From: Photobacterium sp. GJ3
Lineage (GTDB): Bacteria; Pseudomonadota; Gammaproteobacteria; Enterobacterales; Vibrionaceae
Assembly: GCF_018199995.1 (NCBI RefSeq)
Contig: NZ_CP073578.1
Span: forward strand, 2,604,001 to 2,668,000
Direction: 5' to 3'
DNA length: 64,000 nt
The notes beneath the pieces are model-generated. The model was not told where the DNA came from. It did not search any database and worked only from the letters and a program-made list of their open reading frames with translations. Below, one piece after another: positions 10,309 through 20,234 of this stretch; position 1 is the stretch's first letter, and each line of letters starts with the position of its first letter. Made by a program: the position numbers and the translations under genes.

Positions 10309-10776
10309 TTACTTAGTCATCCTGTTTTTACTCACCTGCAAAATATTTTCCATCAACGCCAAAGTCATATTCAAATCTTTAATATTCAACTTACTTAATA
10401 AGTCAGACAAATCTGATTCAATAAGATTGTCAATCTGCTTGTGATATTGATCAACAATAACACCTTGCTCTGTTAATGATAGATTTTGCTTACGTTTATC
10501 ATTTTGAGCAGGTACTTTACATACCAGTTGTAATTTTTCTAATTTTGAAATGGTCTGTGAAATTGCGCTTTTCGTTTTATTACAGATAATTGCTAAATCG
10601 GAAATGGTAATATCATCATTGTCTGCTATCGCACTGATGATATCTGCCTCAAATGAAAACAGCTCAGCATCTGTACCATAAGTACGTTTTTCTAATGAAT
10701 AGTTTCTATAGAACTCAAACGTTTCCGTATGCTTAAGCAAAATAGCTGTAACAAGCCTATCCTTACTGATATTCAC
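10309..10776 (-). CDS. MarR-family transcriptional regulator
   Basis: A 155-residue winged-helix regulator. The DNA-binding region spans about residues 50-110: DITISDLAIICNKTKSAIS fits helix-turn-helix, and the wing carries the typical charged stretch NDKRKQNLSLTEQG. It is the last gene of the minus-strand run after the TRAP genes (63 bases after dctM), so it probably regulates them and the divergent dehydratase. Ligand unknown; a sugar acid is a guess from context. Base composition is clearly more A+T-rich than the flanking core genes. Confidence 0.85.
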   Translation of the reverse strand: MNISKDRLVTAILLKHTETFEFYRNYSLEKRTYGTDAELFSFEADIISAIADNDDITISDLAIICNKTKSAISQTISKLEKLQLVCKVPAQNDKRKQNLSLTEQGVIVDQYHKQIDNLIESDLSDLLSKLNIKDLNMTLALMENILQVSKNRMTK

Positions 10777-10839
10777 TTTAATTTCCTATTAAAATAGAAT
10801 TAGACAGTGGGTTTGCCTAATTCATACAATTTGAGAAGA

Positions 10840-12120
10840 TTAACCAAATAAAGTTAAGGGTGCAAGACTTATCACTGGGAAGAATGTGATAAGTAATAGA
10901 CAAACCATCATACCGATTACAAATGGTGCCGATTCTTTAAAGATTTGTGTAACAGGCACCCCGGTCAGTGTCGAGGCTAAGAATACATTTCCTGCCATTG
11001 GCGGTGTCACAAAACCAAGTGCTAAGTTGATTGTAACCACAATACCGAAATGAACTGGATCAACGCCAAATTGTTGCACGATAGCCAGTAATATTGGTGA
11101 GAAAATTAAGTTTGCAGATGTTGGATCCAGAATCATACCAATAAATAACAAAAAGACATTAATAATGATCAAAATCACATATTTGTTATCTGTTACTGAC
11201 ATCAAATACTCACTGATCGTATATGGTATATCGATAATAGAAATAACGAATGATAACGACAGTGCGAAGCCAAACAGCAAGAACATCGTACCAATAATCG
11301 TCGCATTTTCATAAAGTGCCTCATAAATGGCCTTGACCGTCAGCTCCTTATAAATGAATAGCCCCATGATGATTGAATAGAAAGCACCAACAATTGAGGC
11401 CTCTGTTGGTGTAAATGTCCCACTATAAATACCACCTAAAATGATAACAGGCAATAATACAGCCCACTTCGCATCCCAAAATGTTCTTGAGATACTGCCA
11501 AATGATACCTTTCCTCCTGTCCCTTGATACCCTCTTTTCTTACCAATCACATAAGAGATAACCATCAGTACCATACCGATTAAGAGACCAGGAATTACGC
11601 CAGCAATAAAAAGATCGCCAATGTTTGTTGCCGTTGAAATACCATAAATAACGAGCGGTATTGAAGGTGGAATAATCACACCCAGTGATCCAGATGTTGT
11701 CACCAGCCCGGTCGCAAAAGGTTTCCCATAATTTGCTTTCACCATGTGAGGTATCATGATGCCACCGATAGCTGCGACTGTCGCTGGAGCCGAACCTGAA
11801 ATTGCGCCAAAAAACATGCATGCAGTTACCGTTACAACAGCTAAACCAGAGGTCATATTACCAACGAGGCTATTCGCAAAATTAACTAACCTCTGCGATA
11901 ACCCACCACTTTCCATGAGTATTCCGGTCAGAACGAAAAATGGGATTGCGAGCAACGGGAAAGACTCCGTGGCCGCAAACATATTTTGCGTAATAAAAGC
12001 TAAACTACCGATTGGAAAAATAGTACAAAACAATACAATACAGACACCTAAACCAATTGCCACTGGCATACCTGTCAGCATCATCACGAAGAATAGAATT
12101 AACAGTACAATTGCTTCCAT
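10840..12120 (-). CDS. TRAP transporter large permease (DctM type)
   Basis: Membrane subunit of a tripartite, ion-driven importer of organic or sugar acids. The 426-residue product is very hydrophobic with about twelve membrane segments. DctM-family stretches include FFGAISGSAPATVAAIGG, GSLGVIIPPSIPLVIYG, LDPTSANLIFSPIL and NLALGFVTPPMAGNVF. It starts two bases after the small permease stop, so the genes are tightly coupled. Substrate cannot be read from this subunit. Confidence 0.93.
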   Translation of the reverse strand: MEAIVLLILFFVMMLTGMPVAIGLGVCIVLFCTIFPIGSLAFITQNMFAATESFPLLAIPFFVLTGILMESGGLSQRLVNFANSLVGNMTSGLAVVTVTACMFFGAISGSAPATVAAIGGIMIPHMVKANYGKPFATGLVTTSGSLGVIIPPSIPLVIYGISTATNIGDLFIAGVIPGLLIGMVLMVISYVIGKKRGYQGTGGKVSFGSISRTFWDAKWAVLLPVIILGGIYSGTFTPTEASIVGAFYSIIMGLFIYKELTVKAIYEALYENATIIGTMFLLFGFALSLSFVISIIDIPYTISEYLMSVTDNKYVILIIINVFLLFIGMILDPTSANLIFSPILLAIVQQFGVDPVHFGIVVTINLALGFVTPPMAGNVFLASTLTGVPVTQIFKESAPFVIGMMVCLLLITFFPVISLAPLTLFG

Positions 12121-12122
12121 GC

Positions 12123-12578
12123 CTATTCATCCCTATAAATTTTAATAAATTCAATAACCAATCTGATAGCTGAAACAAAAAATGCTAATGGTACACCAAG
12201 CAATGGTATCCATCTCGGTATATTCGATGCACTTGCTAATTGGTTCGTTTCATAAGCTTTCATCACTGTTGGTACGCTTTCAGCCACAATGTAAATACAA
12301 ACAATAAAGAAGATAATGGTTCCTATTAATTCCATTATTTTTTGAACTTTTATTGGAAGCTTTTCAGTAATTAAAGTAATTCGAATATGCTTTCGCCTGT
12401 AAATAGCAATAGAAGAGCCAAAGTAAGCCAACCAGAGCATGCAAAAAAGTGCCACCTCTTCAGCCCAAGGAATCGAAATGTTTAATGCGTATCTTGACAA
12501 GACTTGTGCTATCAGCACAAGCCCCATGATTGCAGAGACGACAGCACATACGTACTTCTCAAAATTAACTATTTTCAT
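12123..12578 (-). CDS. TRAP transporter small permease (DctQ type)
   Basis: A 151-residue protein with four predicted membrane helices and the DctQ-family stretch SIPWAEEVALFCMLWLAYFGSS. It forms the membrane complex with the large permease next to it. It lies 17 bases after the binding-protein gene in the order dctP-dctQ-dctM, with coding that is A+T-rich like the rest of the island. Confidence 0.92.
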   Translation of the reverse strand: MKIVNFEKYVCAVVSAIMGLVLIAQVLSRYALNISIPWAEEVALFCMLWLAYFGSSIAIYRRKHIRITLITEKLPIKVQKIMELIGTIIFFIVCIYIVAESVPTVMKAYETNQLASASNIPRWIPLLGVPLAFFVSAIRLVIEFIKIYRDE

Positions 12579-12595
12579 ATATTTGACTTACTCAT

Positions 12596-13648
12596 CTATT
12601 GAGATGTATTTGCTGATTTGATCTCGCTCATAATCGTTGAGTAGTATTCAGCACCATCTGGATATCGTTCTGCCATAATTTTCTCAGATAAGTCCCAACT
12701 TTTAGAAACCGCTTTCTTAAATTTATCTAACTCCTGATCACTCAGATAAGTCACCGCCATTTTTCCATCTTTAAGAAACTCTAATTGCTGAGCCCAAGAT
12801 TGATCAACAATGCCTCTAAAATAGAGTTGCGTTTTATCGAACGCTTGATCCCAAGAAGACTTCTCTTTATCAGTCAAACCTTGGTAAAACGCTTCATTTG
12901 TAAAATACCCAACGAAATCATATGCATGCCCACTCAATGTTAAATATTTTTGTGGCTCATATAGCCTTGCTTGTACAATGTTATCAAATGGGTTTTCTGC
13001 ACCATCAATGACCTTTTGCTGTAATGATGTAAAGAGCTCTGCCCAAGATATCGGTGTGGGACTAGCACCTAATTCCTTAAATGCTTCAATATGAATGGGA
13101 TTCGGTTGAACACGGATTTTTCTGTTTTTAATATCCGATAATTCTTCAATCGGTTTATCGATACTCGTTAAATGCCGATAACCCACTTCCATATACAGCT
13201 CTGCGCGCAATCCGGTTTCATCATTCATGCGTTTAGACATCATCTGTCCACCTTTACCATCAATGAATTTTCTGGGTGATTCAACATCGGGGTATTTGAA
13301 CAGAAATAGATTTGATAAGGGGATGTAAGCCGGTGAAAACTCTGATACGGCTGGTAATGCAATGCCCGTTAATTGGAATAAATTATTTTGAATACCATTA
13401 ATTTGACTTTGTGGGGATTTTGCAAGCCGGTTATCCCAGAAAACTTTCACCCGGAAGTCACCTGTTTTTTCAAGTTCATCCTTCAGGTACTGAATTGAGC
13501 GTACCGCTGGAAGATCAGGATTTGCATTCGGATTTCCATCAATACTCATTCGCACCATGGTCGTAGATGATACTGAAAAAGAAGTCATCAATGCGGCTGA
13601 AATGACTGAGATAGCAAAGCTTTTATTTTTAAACTGCTTGAAAGTCAT
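12596..13648 (-). CDS. TRAP transporter solute-binding protein (DctP family)
   Basis: Periplasmic substrate-capturing protein of the TRAP system. The frame is open from 13699, but the ATG at 13648 is preceded by a strong AAAGGA Shine-Dalgarno and gives a normal signal peptide (MTFKQFKNKSFAISVISAAL); length 350 residues. The conserved arginine that clamps the substrate carboxylate is probably in NRKIRVQPN, and DGAENPFDNI is the usual family stretch. The neighbouring dehydratase-like gene points to a sugar acid as substrate, which is inference. Confidence 0.92.
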   Translation of the reverse strand: MTFKQFKNKSFAISVISAALMTSFSVSSTTMVRMSIDGNPNANPDLPAVRSIQYLKDELEKTGDFRVKVFWDNRLAKSPQSQINGIQNNLFQLTGIALPAVSEFSPAYIPLSNLFLFKYPDVESPRKFIDGKGGQMMSKRMNDETGLRAELYMEVGYRHLTSIDKPIEELSDIKNRKIRVQPNPIHIEAFKELGASPTPISWAELFTSLQQKVIDGAENPFDNIVQARLYEPQKYLTLSGHAYDFVGYFTNEAFYQGLTDKEKSSWDQAFDKTQLYFRGIVDQSWAQQLEFLKDGKMAVTYLSDQELDKFKKAVSKSWDLSEKIMAERYPDGAEYYSTIMSEIKSANTSQ

Positions 13649-13747
13649 GATCGTATCCTTTATGTCAAAATCACCATTATTGTTACCAACCTGTAACAAA
13701 ATTAACCACTAAAAAAGCACATAAGCGTGACAAGGATCATTAAATTT

Positions 13748-13764
13748 AGTTAAGCACCTTAACC
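13748..13764. promoter_or_regulatory. Putative operator palindrome 1 (TRAP/dehydratase spacer)
   Basis: AGTTAAG-CAC-CTTAACC is a 7-3-7 inverted repeat between the divergent dctP and dehydratase genes. A second site with the same layout lies 86 bases away. Size and symmetry suit a MarR-family dimer, but the link to the local regulator is inferred. Confidence 0.55.
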
Positions 13765-13833
13765 ACAAATGCATTCAGATTTATATCATTTCGCTATAAA
13801 ATACGATCAAATGTGACACCCAACACACAAAAT

Positions 13834-13850
13834 AGTTAAGTGGCTTTACC
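13834..13850. promoter_or_regulatory. Putative operator palindrome 2 (TRAP/dehydratase spacer)
   Basis: AGTTAAG-TGG-CTTTACC matches palindrome 1 in the left arm and in six of seven right-arm bases, with a different three-base centre. It lies 56 bases upstream of the dehydratase ATG, where it could overlap a promoter. Confidence 0.5.
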
Positions 13851-13905
13851 TAATTAAACCTCACCCGTAATGTTAAACGGAAGTTAACAAATGGAGATTT
13901 AGCTC

Positions 13906-15092
13906 ATGAAAATTACGAGTGTTGATGTAATTCAGTGCAAAGGTGAACCCTCTGTGAAGGATACGCCATGGAATCCAACCGTTATTAGAATAAACACAGA
14001 TGCCGGAATTTCAGGCTACGGTGAAATTGGATTGGCTTACGGAAATAATCAAGAAGCGGCTTTCGGTATCCTCCAGGATTTCGGCAAAATAATTATCGGA
14101 ATGGATCCATTTAAAATTGAAGCCATTTGGGAACATATTTACCGAAATACATTCTGGGCTATGGGTGGGGGGCCCTAAATTATGGTGGTATCTCTGCAAT
14201 CGATATTGCATTATGGGATATCAAAGGAAAAGCATTAGGTGTACCGGTATATGAACTGCTGGGTGGGAAAACCAATGACAAATTGAGAACTTACGCTTCA
14301 CAGATTCAGTTTGATTGGGGCTTGGAAGCTGCTGCAATGGTGACACCTGCTGACTATGCCAGAGCCACTGAAAAAGCAATGGCACAAGGGTATACCGCTG
14401 TAAAAGTAGACCCTGTCGGTTTTGACCTTGAAGGTCGATGGATGGATTGGTCAAACTACGGCCTTCTTGAAAATAAACAACTTGAGGTTGCTGTCGAACG
14501 GATTGCTGCTATCCGTCAAGCTGGCGGTAAAGACCTTGATATTATCGTTGAGTTACACTCTCTGACAGATACGAATACGGCGATTCAGCTAGGTAAACAA
14601 TTAGAAAAGTTTAATTGTTTTTATTATGAAGAAGCCACAGCACCTGAAATGCCAAAATTATTCGATGAAATTGCTAATGCAGTAAATATTCCCATGGCGA
14701 CAGGTGAGCGGGTTTATGGCCGACGTTCATATGCACAATTTTTTGAAGGGAGACGTTCATTGCAAATCATCCAACCTGATTTAGGGAACTGCGGTGGAAT
14801 TACTGAAGGAAAGAAAATTTGTGACATGGCGAATGCATACGATATTGGCGTACAGATGCACATTTGTGGTGGCCCCATTGCAACAGCAGCAGCGTTACAG
14901 TTAGAAGCGGTGATTCCAAACTTTGTGATCCACGAACACCATGCTTGTGCCCTGCTTGAAGCGAACCGGGAACTTTGTATTCATGAGTATCAACCTGAAA
15001 ATGGTTACTTTTCCATTCCAGACAAGCCAGGGATTGGCCAAGAACTCAGTGAAAAAGCTTTAAGAGAATCACGGATTGTCACGATCAAGTAA
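13906..15092 (+). pseudogene. Enolase-superfamily sugar-acid dehydratase-like gene, frameshifted
   Basis: Mandelate racemase/muconate lactonising-type protein, closest in pattern to D-galactonate dehydratase. The first part (13906-14178, 90 codons) stops at TAA 14176. The rest continues in another frame from about 14173 to 15092. Adding one G to the six-G run at 14167-14172 restores one 395-residue protein reading GGGALNYGGISAIDIALWD across the join, the normal family length. Metal-ligand and catalytic regions are visible: VKVDP, DIIVELH, YYEEATAP, ATGERVYG and QMHICGGPI, whose His is the probable base. It may be a sequencing error, a true pseudogene or a switchable tract; everything downstream looks intact. 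It diverges from the TRAP operon, so uptake and dehydration of a sugar acid are the likely joint role. Confidence 0.85.
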
Positions 15093-15244
15093 ACAACAAT
15101 TTTGAGTGACGAGTTCGAGCTCGTTTATGAAGTATCGAGTTTTCAGGTGAAACTGCCACAATCAACAGTTTCACCTTTTTCTATGCCGTGAAATATCCAG
15201 CCAAAATAATTAGATAGCGGTAGGGTCGTTCTTCCAATATCTCC

Positions 15245-15280
15245 TCCCATCAGGCCGCACCTGCGGTCTGATGGATGAGC
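15245..15280. repeat. 36-bp direct repeat, right copy (island boundary)
   Basis: Exact copy of 10160-10195 in the same orientation, with the same 12-base-pair hairpin. It lies 23 bases beyond the 3' end of the eamA-like gene, so one ancestral copy between convergent bcp and eamA would explain the layout before the island arrived. Confidence 0.9.
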
Positions 15281-15303
15281 ACACCGCGACCATGCCCCCT
15301 CAG

Positions 15304-16167
15304 TCACTGCTGACGTGGAACAGATTTGAATCTCAGAACCAGTGCAATCCCGCCCAGAATGGCGAAAGACGCCATCAGTAACCGGAACGAGACGGCTTCC
15401 GACAAAAAGAGTACCCCGCCCAAAGCTGCCAGCACCGGCACACTTAACTGAATCGTTGCCGCAGTCATCGCAGTCAGTGATGGCAGCACCTGATACCAGA
15501 TGGCGTAGCCAATCCCGGAAGCAATCGCACCAGATAGCACAGCATATAAGATGCCAGAACCATCAAAACGCATGTCACCCGCCAGAAACCAGCACAATAC
15601 TGCCAGTGGGACCGCCCGGAGGAAGTTACCGGCAGTCGTTTGCAGTGGGTTTGAACTGCCCTTTCCCCACAAGGTATATAATCCCCACGAAACACCGGCA
15701 ATCGCCATCAGTATGGCGCCATCCCAGGCGGGTGCAGAGACGCCAGGCAGCAACAAAACAACCAAACCACCGAGCGCAAGCGCACCCCCCGCCAGCTGCA
15801 CCAATGTAAAATGCTCACCCCGGCACCATCCTGCCGTCATCAGGGTGATTTGAACGGCAGCAAAGAGTAACAATGCGCCGGTGGCAGCGGTGAGACTCTG
15901 GTAAGCAAATGAAAAGCCAGCGGCATAGATAAACAATGCTGCAGCCGACGGCCAGTGACCGATGCGGGCGATGAATCGAGGATTGATTCCGGATTGCACA
16001 GAAAGAATCAGCCACAAAAACAATGCGCCTGAAGCGATTCGAAGAAGCGTAAAACTGGCCGGGTCGATTTGCGTTTCGGATAAGGCGACCCGGTTCAGCA
16101 GCGAGTTCGCAGCAAAGAACAACATGGCCAGAGAGGTAAGTAGCAACACCTTCAGGGATGTATTCAT
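15304..16167 (-). CDS. EamA/DMT-family metabolite transporter
   Basis: Inner-membrane transporter of the drug/metabolite superfamily, with ten predicted helices in two EamA repeats (about 1-135 and 145-287). I chose the ATG at 16167 (MNTSLKVLLLTSLAML, 287 residues), which has GAGAGG upstream and starts just before the first helix; ATGs at 16188 and 16191 add eight or nine residues. It follows perM directly on the same strand, so it is probably co-transcribed. Substrate unknown; family members mostly export amino acids or other small metabolites. Confidence 0.85.
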   Translation of the reverse strand: MNTSLKVLLLTSLAMLFFAANSLLNRVALSETQIDPASFTLLRIASGALFLWLILSVQSGINPRFIARIGHWPSAAALFIYAAGFSFAYQSLTAATGALLLFAAVQITLMTAGWCRGEHFTLVQLAGGALALGGLVVLLLPGVSAPAWDGAILMAIAGVSWGLYTLWGKGSSNPLQTTAGNFLRAVPLAVLCWFLAGDMRFDGSGILYAVLSGAIASGIGYAIWYQVLPSLTAMTAATIQLSVPVLAALGGVLFLSEAVSFRLLMASFAILGGIALVLRFKSVPRQQ

Positions 16168-16191
16168 CCTCGCCTCTCTGCCCTGCATCAT

Positions 16192-17259
16192 TTAAGGTGT
16201 GTCCTCAAGATGATCTGTGGCCGGCAAGGCATGCCAGACAGCCTTCACCAGTGTCGCGAGCGGAATGGCAAAAAAGACGCCCCAGAACCCCCACAATCCA
16301 CCAAAGACCAGCACGGAGACAATGATGGCCACCGGATGCAGGTTCACCGCTTCCGAGAACAGCACAGGCACAAGCACATTACCATCCAGCGCCTGAATGA
16401 TGCCGTAAGCCACCAGCAGCCACCAGAAATCCGGGCTCAGCCCCCACTGGAACAGCCCGACCATGGCAACCGGCACCGTCACAGCCGCGGCACCGATATA
16501 AGGGATCAGCACCGAGAAACCAACCAGCACCGCCAGCAGCAACGAGTACCGCAAATCAAGCAATGCAAAGGTAATATAGCTGGCAATACCAACGATAATG
16601 ATTTCGGTCACTTTGCCACGAATATAGTTGGAGATCTGCTCATTCATTTCGGCGCCAACTTTACTGGCAAGACGGCGATTTCGCGGCAACAGACGGCCAA
16701 GCGTCGCCATCATTTCCTCTTTGTCTTTCAGCAGGAAGAACACCAGCAGCGGCACCAGGATCAGATAAACGGCCAACGTCGCCAGGCTCAGCAACGAAGC
16801 GACAGACCCCTTCAGCGCGGTTTCGCCCATACCCAGTACTTTTTCGCGCAGACTGTTCATCACTGTGGTGATCTGCTCTGGCTGAACCAGTTCCGGATAA
16901 CGTTCCGGCAGGCTGGAGACATAACGCTGCAGGTCATTGAACATACTGGGCACATCAGACAACAGGTTCGTAACCTGATGCCAGATCACCGGGATCAGGC
17001 CAAACACCGCCATCACCATCAGCCCGGAAAACAGCAGCAGTACCAGAGTGACAGCAAGGGTACGGGGCACCCGGAGCCGTGTCAGGTACATCACCGGCCA
17101 TTCCAGCAGGTAAGCCAGCACGATGGCTGCAAGCAGGGGTGCAATCAGGTTGCCGAAAAAGTAAATGGTGATGAAACCCACCAAGAGGATCGCCACCAAA
17201 CTGACCGCGTGCGGGTCAGAAAATCTGCGCTGATACCAGCGACTTATCATTTCCAGCAT
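16192..17259 (-). CDS. perM: PerM, AI-2E/UPF0118 family membrane protein
   Basis: Inner-membrane protein of 355 residues in the AI-2E transporter superfamily (PerM branch). About seven or eight membrane segments are seen, with a long loop between the second and third pairs (about 85-150) and the family stretch ALDLRYSLLLAVLVGFSVLIPYIGAA. Function is uncertain; some relatives move autoinducer-2 or act as ion antiporters. It begins eight bases after the TusA-like gene, and its order next to bepA is the E. coli order. Confidence 0.9.
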   Translation of the reverse strand: MLEMISRWYQRRFSDPHAVSLVAILLVGFITIYFFGNLIAPLLAAIVLAYLLEWPVMYLTRLRVPRTLAVTLVLLLFSGLMVMAVFGLIPVIWHQVTNLLSDVPSMFNDLQRYVSSLPERYPELVQPEQITTVMNSLREKVLGMGETALKGSVASLLSLATLAVYLILVPLLVFFLLKDKEEMMATLGRLLPRNRRLASKVGAEMNEQISNYIRGKVTEIIIVGIASYITFALLDLRYSLLLAVLVGFSVLIPYIGAAAVTVPVAMVGLFQWGLSPDFWWLLVAYGIIQALDGNVLVPVLFSEAVNLHPVAIIVSVLVFGGLWGFWGVFFAIPLATLVKAVWHALPATDHLEDTP

Positions 17260-17266
17260 AAATGCG

Positions 17267-17494
17267 TCACAACCTTTTAGTTACGGTAATCACAAATAAC
17301 CGTGAATTATCTGTCTGAACAAGCACCTCATAGCCCTGATTCAGCAGATAGCGGGGTATATCCTGTCGGGCGCCGGCATCACAGATTCGGAGCTCCAGAG
17401 ACTGCCCAGACGCCAGTTCACGACACCCTCTCTTGGCCAGCAAAAGCGCCATCGGACAACGGGTTTGGGTTAAATCCAGAGCAGGTATTTCCAT
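17267..17494 (-). CDS. TusA/SirA-like sulfurtransferase domain protein
   Basis: A 75-residue protein of the TusA family, whose members carry sulfur as a persulfide on the cysteine of a CPxP-like motif. Here the motif is TRCPMALLLAKR, with Cys15 from the ATG at 17494. I chose this ATG; a TTG at 17521 would add nine residues but gives poorer agreement with the family. The second proline of CPxP is replaced by alanine (CPMA), as in some non-TusA paralogues, so a role in tRNA thiolation should not be assumed. Divergent from bepA. Confidence 0.82.
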   Translation of the reverse strand: MEIPALDLTQTRCPMALLLAKRGCRELASGQSLELRICDAGARQDIPRYLLNQGYEVLVQTDNSRLFVITVTKRL

Positions 17495-17668
17495 TCTTAT
17501 GCACAGGCGGTTATTATCCAACAGGTTATTGTAAATAACATGATGACGACAAGAAAGAAACAGCGCAGAACTTTTGTTGTCATATCAAGTGTGACACCGA
17601 CAAATGCAGCCGTCTTTTTGCTGCAATCGAGATTACAACGACACGGAATAAAGGCGACCACCATTTCT

Positions 17669-19126
17669 ATGCTTCGATTTGTCAAAAAGCCAGTTTGTTT
17701 GCTGCTCTGTGCTTTGCTGAGCACCCCGACGATGTCCTGGGCCGATGCCTCGCTGGAAGATCTGCCTGAAATCGGCACGACTGCAGCCGCTACGCTGACC
17801 ATCGAAAAAGAGCTGGAATACGGCGATGCGTATATGCGGATGCTGCGCGCCAGTAAACCCATCATTCATGACCCGTTGTTGTCTGAATATGTTCAGAACC
17901 TGGGCCATCAATTAGTGGCCAATGCACAGGATGTCCGCACGCCGTTCGAGTTTTTTCTGATCCAGAACCGCGAAGTCAACGCATTTGCATTCTTTGGCGG
18001 ACATGTCGCACTACATTCCGGACTTTTCCTTCATGCGCAAAGTGAAAGTGAACTGGCTTCCGTAGTCGCGCACGAAATTGCGCACATCACGCAGCGCCAT
18101 CTGGCCCGGAGCATGGAAGATCAGGCGAAGAAATCTCCGGCAACCATGGCCGCACTCATCGGCTCGCTGATGCTGGCCATTGCATCCCCCGAAGCTGGCA
18201 TTGCTGCGATTCAAGCCACCACAGCCGCTTCAGTGCAAGGGCAAATCAATTACACCCGCAGTAACGAAATGGAAGCGGATCGGATCGGGATTGCAACACT
18301 GGCAAAATCTGGTTTCGATGTTCAGGCCATGCCAACTTTCTTTGGTCGTCTGGCCGATCAGTACCGCTATGCCAGCACGCCGCCAGCCATGCTGCTGACG
18401 CACCCCCTCCCCGAATCCCGAATTTCCGATACCCGAAGCCGTGCGGCACAATATCCGCCGCGCCGGGTGCCAATCTCTGAAACCTACTTGCTGGCACAGG
18501 CTCGCATCATTGCGCGATACGCCAATTTAGACAGCCGCAATGCAATGGACTGGTTAAACAGAAAAGGTAAAAATGCCAGCGGTGCGGAAAAAATGGCCGT
18601 CGATTACGGGAAAGCACTGGTTCTGATGGACAGCGGAAAATACGACGAAGCATCCGATTTACTGACGCCTCTCCTGTCGGCAGAGCCGGGCAATCGCTTT
18701 TTTATTGATTCGGCAACCGATCTGGATCTGTTCCAGAAACGCTATGACAGTGCCATCAACCGATTACAGCAGGCGCTCAAGTCAAACCCGGCCAATGCCG
18801 TGCTCAGACTGAATCTGGCCCATGCTTTTCTGGAAGCTGGCCGGGCTCAGGACGGCCTGTCTATCCTGAGTCGTTACAGCTACGACAACCCCAATGATGT
18901 GAATGGCTGGAGCATGATGGCTGAAGCCTATGCCACCATCGGACGCCGCGACGGCGAGCTGGCTGCCCGAGCCGAACTCATGGCACTGCGTGGCGACTGG
19001 GAAAAAGCGATTCAGAACTACATTCAGGCCAGCCAGATGGTCAAAGTCGGCTCGCTGGATCAGGCCCGATATGATGCCCGGATCGATCAGCTGCGGTTGG
19101 CGCGGGCCCGTTTTGCGGATTTATAA
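17669..19126 (+). CDS. bepA: Periplasmic metalloprotease/chaperone BepA
   Basis: M48-family protease that helps assemble LptD and degrades stalled outer-membrane proteins at the BAM complex. The frame is open from 17540, but the ATG at 17669 starts a clear signal peptide (cleavage after SWA, residue 25) and gives 485 residues against 487 in E. coli. Zinc ligands are His135 and His139 in HEIAH, probably Glu202 in NEMEADRIG and regulatory His245 in HPLPESR. Tetratricopeptide repeats fill about 300-480. The next gene is the yfgD-like arsC homologue, as in E. coli. Confidence 0.95.
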   Translation: MLRFVKKPVCLLLCALLSTPTMSWADASLEDLPEIGTTAAATLTIEKELEYGDAYMRMLRASKPIIHDPLLSEYVQNLGHQLVANAQDVRTPFEFFLIQNREVNAFAFFGGHVALHSGLFLHAQSESELASVVAHEIAHITQRHLARSMEDQAKKSPATMAALIGSLMLAIASPEAGIAAIQATTAASVQGQINYTRSNEMEADRIGIATLAKSGFDVQAMPTFFGRLADQYRYASTPPAMLLTHPLPESRISDTRSRAAQYPPRRVPISETYLLAQARIIARYANLDSRNAMDWLNRKGKNASGAEKMAVDYGKALVLMDSGKYDEASDLLTPLLSAEPGNRFFIDSATDLDLFQKRYDSAINRLQQALKSNPANAVLRLNLAHAFLEAGRAQDGLSILSRYSYDNPNDVNGWSMMAEAYATIGRRDGELAARAELMALRGDWEKAIQNYIQASQMVKVGSLDQARYDARIDQLRLARARFADL

Positions 19127-19270
19127 ACCGCACGCGCCGCGTAAAACGGAGCCAGCTAACACTCTCACAGGAATTGCTTTTTCTGTCTTCCGACTGTCCA
19201 CTACAATATCAGACATTTAGCCCGTCGCTTCCGGCGGGCATGATGATTCCGATCCGCTCAGGAGAACTTT

Positions 19271-20196
<926 letters not shown>

Positions 20197-20234
20197 GTGA
20201 TGCACTGTGCACTGCCACAGTTAAGGAAACAATC

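Noticed and set aside
10160..15280. Prophage or integron for the repeat-flanked island
   Set aside because: No integrase, phage genes or gene-cassette structure; the repeats do not resemble integron attachment sites beyond being hairpins.
16210..17280. 356-codon open frame on the plus strand
   Set aside because: Antisense to perM; its composition is rich in His, Gln and Arg as expected of a shadow frame, and perM matches a known family.
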